The notes beneath the pieces were generated by a model, which was given only the letters and a program-made list of their open reading frames with translations, was not told the origin of the DNA and did not search any database. The translations under genes were made by a program, and so were the position numbers. Positions 6,986-10,846 of a stretch of DNA of 10,846 nt are shown piece after piece (the stretch's first letter is position 1; each line of letters starts with the position of its first letter). Origin of the DNA: Deltaproteobacteria bacterium (GTDB lineage Bacteria > Desulfobacterota > Desulfobacteria > Desulfobacterales > UBA11574); the NCBI GenBank assembly GCA_019313025.1, contig JAFDCA010000077.1, positions 1-10,846 on the forward strand, written 5' to 3'.

Positions 6986-8350
6986 ATGGATAATAAAATC
7001 ATTGTCATTGATGACGATCTCGACTTTCTTGAAATCTTAAAAGGACATCTTTTGAATTCGGGTTTTAAAAATATTCGTACTGAAGATAATTCCTTAAACG
7101 TCGCATCCCTTTTTGAAAAAGGAGAAGATTTCGATATTGCCCTCATCGACATGACCATGCCGATTATAGATGGGCTTGATCTTCTTGAGATCATTAAAAA
7201 TATAAGCCCTAAAACACAGTGTATTATGGTCACCGCCGTGAACGAAGCCCGAATTGCCGTGGAGTGTCTAAAAAAAGGGGCATATGACTATCTTGTAAAG
7301 CCGGTATCCCGGGAAGATCTTATTTTTTCGATAAAACGGGCCTTGGAAAAAAAACGACTCATGGATATTCTGGATATCGGAAAAAGCAGGACCCTGCCCC
7401 GGCTTAAAAATGCCGAGCCTTTTAAACCCATAATTACACGATCACCAAAAGTTTTAAGAATCTTAAAGGAAGCGGAGCTTCACGCCGGAAGTGATGTTCC
7501 TCTGTTAATTACAGGTGAGAGCGGAACCGGCAAAGAACTCCTTGCGTGGGCCATTCATGCCGCCAGCCCCAGATCGCGGTTCCCCTTTACACCGGTGAAC
7601 ATGGCATCGCTCACCGGCAGCCTGTTCGAAGCGGAATTTTTTGGTCACACCAAAGGCGCGTTCACAGGGGCTGAAGACAGCCGCAAGGGTTATCTGGAAA
7701 ATAGCCATCGCGGAACACTATTTTTGGATGAAATCGGCAACCTGGCCCCTGAACTTCAGGGTAAACTGCTGCGCGTTTTACAAGATGGAGAATACTTTAA
7801 GTTGGGAACGAGTAATCAGCAAAAAGTAGATGTTCGATTCATCGCAGCCACCAATGAAGACCTTGAAAAGCTTATGGCCAAAAAGGCTTTTCGAAAAGAT
7901 TTATATTATCGCATCAGCGGCGGATGGCTTTATCTGCCGCCTTTGAGGGAAAGAAAAGAGGATATACCACTTTTGGCAGATAAATTTTTAAAAGAGTACA
8001 CGAAAAAAGATGCCATCTTTGACGAAGAAGCCAGATGCTTGCTCATGGAATATGACTATCCCGGAAATATTCGGGAACTCAAATCCATTCTACAGTCAGC
8101 GGTGAACCTGGCACAGGGAAGACCGATTTCTTCCGATGTTCTCCCCGCACATTTAAAACAACATAAATCCATATCAAAATGCCTGACCCCTTCGGCGTCT
8201 GAAAAAATTGCCCCCCTTGCACAAATCGAAAAATCTCACATTATCGATGTGTATGAGCGGACAGGTCGTAACAAATCCCGGGCAGCAAGACTTCTTGGTA
8301 TAGGCTTAAACACCCTTCGAAGAAAATTGAGGTCATATGACATAGAGTAA
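6986..8350 (+). CDS. NtrC-family sigma-54-dependent response regulator
   Basis: A 454-residue cytoplasmic transcription activator with the full three-domain layout. Receiver (1-125): acidic pocket D9-D11, phospho-acceptor D55 in LIDMTMP, T83 and K105 in YLVKPV, all intact. AAA+ domain (about 150-385): Walker A GESGTGKE (177-184), the sigma-54-contacting loop GAFTGA (224-229) and Walker B LFLDE (245-249). Fis-type helix-turn-helix at the C-terminus (about 414-454, NKSRAARLLGIGLNTLRRKL). It should activate sigma-54 promoters when phosphorylated; the partner kinase is not in the window. The ATG at 6986 has only a weak GAGAGA site 8-10 bases upstream. A tentative promoter (TTAACA 6912, 17 bases, AATAAA 6935) overlaps the end of the palindromic element. 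Targets are unknown: no clear -24/-12 site was seen nearby. Confidence 0.95.
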   Translation: MDNKIIVIDDDLDFLEILKGHLLNSGFKNIRTEDNSLNVASLFEKGEDFDIALIDMTMPIIDGLDLLEIIKNISPKTQCIMVTAVNEARIAVECLKKGAYDYLVKPVSREDLIFSIKRALEKKRLMDILDIGKSRTLPRLKNAEPFKPIITRSPKVLRILKEAELHAGSDVPLLITGESGTGKELLAWAIHAASPRSRFPFTPVNMASLTGSLFEAEFFGHTKGAFTGAEDSRKGYLENSHRGTLFLDEIGNLAPELQGKLLRVLQDGEYFKLGTSNQQKVDVRFIAATNEDLEKLMAKKAFRKDLYYRISGGWLYLPPLRERKEDIPLLADKFLKEYTKKDAIFDEEARCLLMEYDYPGNIRELKSILQSAVNLAQGRPISSDVLPAHLKQHKSISKCLTPSASEKIAPLAQIEKSHIIDVYERTGRNKSRAARLLGIGLNTLRRKLRSYDIE

Positions 8351-8402
8351 ATTTAGCCGGTTATGACTTGAGTGCCCTTATTTTATTGGAATATAGAACC
8401 CG

Positions 8403-8846
8403 ATGCATGGTGGCTATAAAAAATTCTTTTTAAATCACCCTGATAAACTCCTTTCAACGGTGTTAGGGTTGGTAGCCATCCATTCATTCGGAATGGGTGT
8501 CATATTGATAGCTCAACCAACTGTCCTTATGGAGTTTGCGGGGTTCAGTCCTGATTGTGAACATTTTTTTCCTGCCCAAGCCGGTGTTTTTCATCTTCTC
8601 ATGTTCGTTGTCTATTTATTGGGAGCAATCCATATTGAAAAATACCATCATTTCATTTTATTTTCGATTTTCGTAAAGGCGGTGGCAACATTCTTTTTAA
8701 TCATGTACTGTTTTGCAGCTGAATTTAAATGGATTGTCTTTTTATCCGGAATCGGGGACCTTGTGATGGGGGTGATGATTTTTTGGGCCTTTCAAAATTA
8801 TCTTCGTTCAAAAAAACGGTCCGTATTGGATGTGGAAAATGAGTGA
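8403..8846 (+). CDS. Four-helix integral membrane protein, unknown function
   Basis: 147 residues, mostly hydrophobic, with four likely membrane segments at about 18-42, 61-80, 84-105 and 110-134. The N-terminus is short and basic (MHGGYKKFF) and the C-terminus ends in charged residues (LRSKKRSVLDVENE), so both ends are probably cytoplasmic. No cofactor or catalytic motif stands out; size and layout recall small DoxX-like or DUF-type membrane proteins, but I do not recognise the family. The ATG at 8403 has no strong ribosome site. It lies 52 bases after the regulator gene, with no terminator seen, and its end overlaps the SDR gene, so translation of these two is probably coupled. Confidence 0.75.
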   Translation: MHGGYKKFFLNHPDKLLSTVLGLVAIHSFGMGVILIAQPTVLMEFAGFSPDCEHFFPAQAGVFHLLMFVVYLLGAIHIEKYHHFILFSIFVKAVATFFLIMYCFAAEFKWIVFLSGIGDLVMGVMIFWAFQNYLRSKKRSVLDVENE

Positions 8847-10527
8847 AATATTACCGGGAATTGTGGTTACCGGAGCATCCGGTTTCATTGGAAGGCATTT
8901 TGTCATCGCTGTGTCCGGAAAATTCCGTCTGTTTTGCATCGCACGTCGCAGCCAAAAAGAGGTGGGCATACCGTATCATAAAAATACACATTGGCTTCAG
9001 CTGGATATAACAAACCATAAAAATTTGATAAATGCCTCTAGATATATCAAAGATCATGGTGGCGCGGATTATGTTCTGCACCTTGCAGGGTATTACGACT
9101 TCACCATGAAAGAAAGTCCTGCGTATGAAAAGATTAATGTAAACGGCACACGCCATGTTCTTGACATGTCAAAATTGCTGGGAATAAAGCGCTTTATTTT
9201 TTCCAGTTCACTGGCCGCCTGTAAATTTCCTTCTCATGATAATGCATTGACTGAAAAGAGTCTGGCTGATGCGGATTTTCCTTACGCACGGTGCAAAAAA
9301 AGAGAAGAAGCCATCATACAACAATATACGAAGGTCTTTTCATGTTCAATTGTCCGGCTTGCAGCCGTATACAGTGACTGGTGTGAATATCCGATGTTGT
9401 ATATGCTTTTGAATTTCTGGCTGTCAGGAAATAGACTTACGTCTAAAATTCTGGCCGGCCGTGGAGAGCCAGCCATACCTTATATCCATATCAAGGATGT
9501 TATTAGACTCTTTCTTCGGATTATCGAGATCAGCGACACCCTGCCAAAACTGGGAGTATATAACGCCAGTCCTCAGGGAAGTGTATCACACAATGAGCTT
9601 TTTAAAACTGCCACAAGATACTACTACGGAGAAGATATTAAACCCTTTCGAATTCCGAAACCCGCAGCATCGTTGGGTTTGATTGTCATAGCGTTTTTGG
9701 GTTGGCTTAGTGGAAAGAAAACATTGGAGCAACCCTGGATGGCAGGGTATATCGATAAAAAGTTAAATGTGGATGCTTCCACAACATATCATGCTTTGAA
9801 CTGGAAGCCGACACCGCGCTATCATATACTTCGGAGGTTATTGTTTTTGACGGAAAAAATGAACAGCCATCCAAACAATTGGACATTTCGTAATGAGGTC
9901 CTTATCAAGAAGGTTGCGTTCAGAAAAAGCATTGATATCTATAATATCCTCAGTGATATGCGTGAATCCTTGGTGGATAAAATCATTCAAGAAGTGGTGA
10001 TGCCGCAAAATGAACACCGTTTTCCAAATTACCGGAAGATGTATCCCGAACTTCTCAAGTGGTATATTACGTTGAACTATCAATTGGTTGCTGCTACGGT
10101 CAGAAGCAGAGACAGATCCATCATACCGATTTATGCCAAAGAAATTGCTTTCAAACGATATATGGACGGCTTTAAAGCTCAAGAAGTAAAGGATATCATG
10201 TTTTTGATCGGAAAGACCATGAAAGACTCTCTCCTTGCAAGACCGGAACTGAAAGATTCGAAACGGCAGGTGGATGATTATATCATTTTGACCTCACAGC
10301 TTGCGGCAGATGAATTTGAAGACGCATATGAAATTCTTGAAGATCAATCTCCAGATCACATGGATTCGATAAAAGATATTGCGCAATTGATAAGCATCGA
10401 AAATCTTAAGCGAATCGTGCGGCATCTGGAAGATTTTTACAGTCACTCCGTGTCCAACCGGCCCGACAGGGAGGAAGGATTCGATAATTACACTTTTTTG
10501 GTAACATTAGACAACCAAATTGAATAA
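8839..10527 (+). CDS. Extended-SDR NAD-dependent epimerase/dehydratase-like protein with long helical C-terminal extension
   Basis: 562 residues. The first ~335 form an extended short-chain dehydrogenase/reductase: nucleotide motif TGASGFIG (11-18), D56 at the second strand end, HLAG (81-84), the NVNGT motif (100-104), SSS (122-124) and the catalytic pair Y149/K153 in YARCK, plus YIHIKDV (215-221). These predict an NAD(P)-dependent reaction on a sugar-nucleotide, sterol-like or similar substrate; which one is not readable. Residues ~278-290 are hydrophobic and could touch the membrane. Residues ~340-562 are an additional, mostly helical domain rich in charged residues, not part of a normal SDR; the stretch around AFKRYMDGFKAQEVKDI (about 434-450) recalls the RsbRD_N sensor fold, a weak guess. 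ATG 8839 overlaps the previous gene by 8 bases; ATG 8830 in frame is the alternative. Confidence 0.85.
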   Translation: MSEILPGIVVTGASGFIGRHFVIAVSGKFRLFCIARRSQKEVGIPYHKNTHWLQLDITNHKNLINASRYIKDHGGADYVLHLAGYYDFTMKESPAYEKINVNGTRHVLDMSKLLGIKRFIFSSSLAACKFPSHDNALTEKSLADADFPYARCKKREEAIIQQYTKVFSCSIVRLAAVYSDWCEYPMLYMLLNFWLSGNRLTSKILAGRGEPAIPYIHIKDVIRLFLRIIEISDTLPKLGVYNASPQGSVSHNELFKTATRYYYGEDIKPFRIPKPAASLGLIVIAFLGWLSGKKTLEQPWMAGYIDKKLNVDASTTYHALNWKPTPRYHILRRLLFLTEKMNSHPNNWTFRNEVLIKKVAFRKSIDIYNILSDMRESLVDKIIQEVVMPQNEHRFPNYRKMYPELLKWYITLNYQLVAATVRSRDRSIIPIYAKEIAFKRYMDGFKAQEVKDIMFLIGKTMKDSLLARPELKDSKRQVDDYIILTSQLAADEFEDAYEILEDQSPDHMDSIKDIAQLISIENLKRIVRHLEDFYSHSVSNRPDREEGFDNYTFLVTLDNQIE

Positions 10528-10846
10528 AGGCAAGTTTACTGTGAATTTAATCCACAACATCAACGATATGCATGTGAAAAACAAAACCCTTTTCCATCAA
10601 TTGATCGACCAAACCTTTTTATTCTTTCCTTATTTGGGCAAGCTTGACCGGCATGCACCCCGCCCTTTGGGGCGGGGGAGGCTTCACAAAACTCAATTTT
10701 TTCAAAATTACCAGACCAACCGATTGATATAGCAGTTGCCAAAAATATGTTCCGATTGAATGAATAACGGTCACGATTTACCGTAAGCCGCCGGATGATT
10801 TCGTTGAGGTCGGGAAGCTGTCTGAGCAAATTAGAGCGCGTTAAAG
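10528..10846. other. Right-hand intergenic stretch, no gene recognised
   Basis: A plus-strand frame of up to 70 codons (from 10520, or GTG 10541 after AAAGG) and a minus-strand frame open from the right edge down to 10560 both run through the GC-rich hairpin at 10658-10677 and resemble no family, so neither is called. The bases beyond about 10740 could be the end or the leader of a gene lying to the right, but nothing in them can be identified. Confidence 0.55.
10658..10677. repeat. GC-rich hairpin CCCCGCCC-TTTG-GGGCGGGG
   Basis: A perfect 8-bp stem with a TTTG loop, 131 bases after the SDR stop. There is no T-run directly after it on either strand, so it is not a standard intrinsic terminator, although it could still stop or stabilise the 3' end of the plus-strand transcript. 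It resembles repetitive extragenic palindromes. Confidence 0.5.

Noticed and set aside
10520..10732. Small plus-strand gene (70 codons), and the minus-strand frame 10560-10829 opposite it
   Set aside because: Both run through the GC-rich hairpin, use weak or alternative starts (the minus one from TTG) and show no family resemblance; likely non-coding.

Overview
The window looks like chromosome from an anaerobic Desulfobacterota (deltaproteobacterial) sulfate reducer that runs the Wood-Ljungdahl pathway. The basis is a methylenetetrahydrofolate reductase operon that encodes heterodisulfide-reductase-type (HdrA) and MvhD electron-transfer proteins. Both of these carry an in-frame UGA exactly where family members have a conserved cysteine, so the host very probably makes selenocysteine. 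The assignment to group is inferred from gene content; no rRNA or other phylogenetic marker is present.

Left part, minus strand (transcribed right to left): metF (5951-5082), a very large hdrA-type gene with a GltD-like module inserted and a second HdrA unit appended (5070-592, read through UGA at 4848-4846), mvhD (562-131, read through UGA at 514-512), then the first 29 codons of metV (89-1, cut by the window edge). Gaps are 11, 29 and 41 bases, so this is one operon. MetF and MetV would form the methylene-THF reductase. HdrA and MvhD would pass its electrons to or from ferredoxin, NAD(P)H or another carrier through flavins and Fe-S clusters. A conventional gene caller would truncate both selenoproteins at their N-termini.

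Middle (5952-6985): about 1 kb with no credible gene, separating the leftward metF operon from a rightward gene set. It is rich in dyads: an inverted pair of a 15-base motif, a 10-bp stem, two near-identical 13-bp palindromes 61 bp apart, a perfect 15-bp hairpin, and an imperfect palindromic element of about 300 bp (6648-6951) ending 34 bases before the next gene.

Right part, plus strand: an NtrC-family sigma-54-dependent response regulator (6986-8350), a four-helix membrane protein of unknown function (8403-8846), and an extended SDR/NAD-dependent epimerase-like protein with an unusual helical C-terminal extension of about 220 residues (8839-10527, overlapping the previous gene). These three may be co-transcribed; their pathway cannot be read from the sequence. 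The last ~320 bases hold a GC-rich hairpin and no convincing gene.
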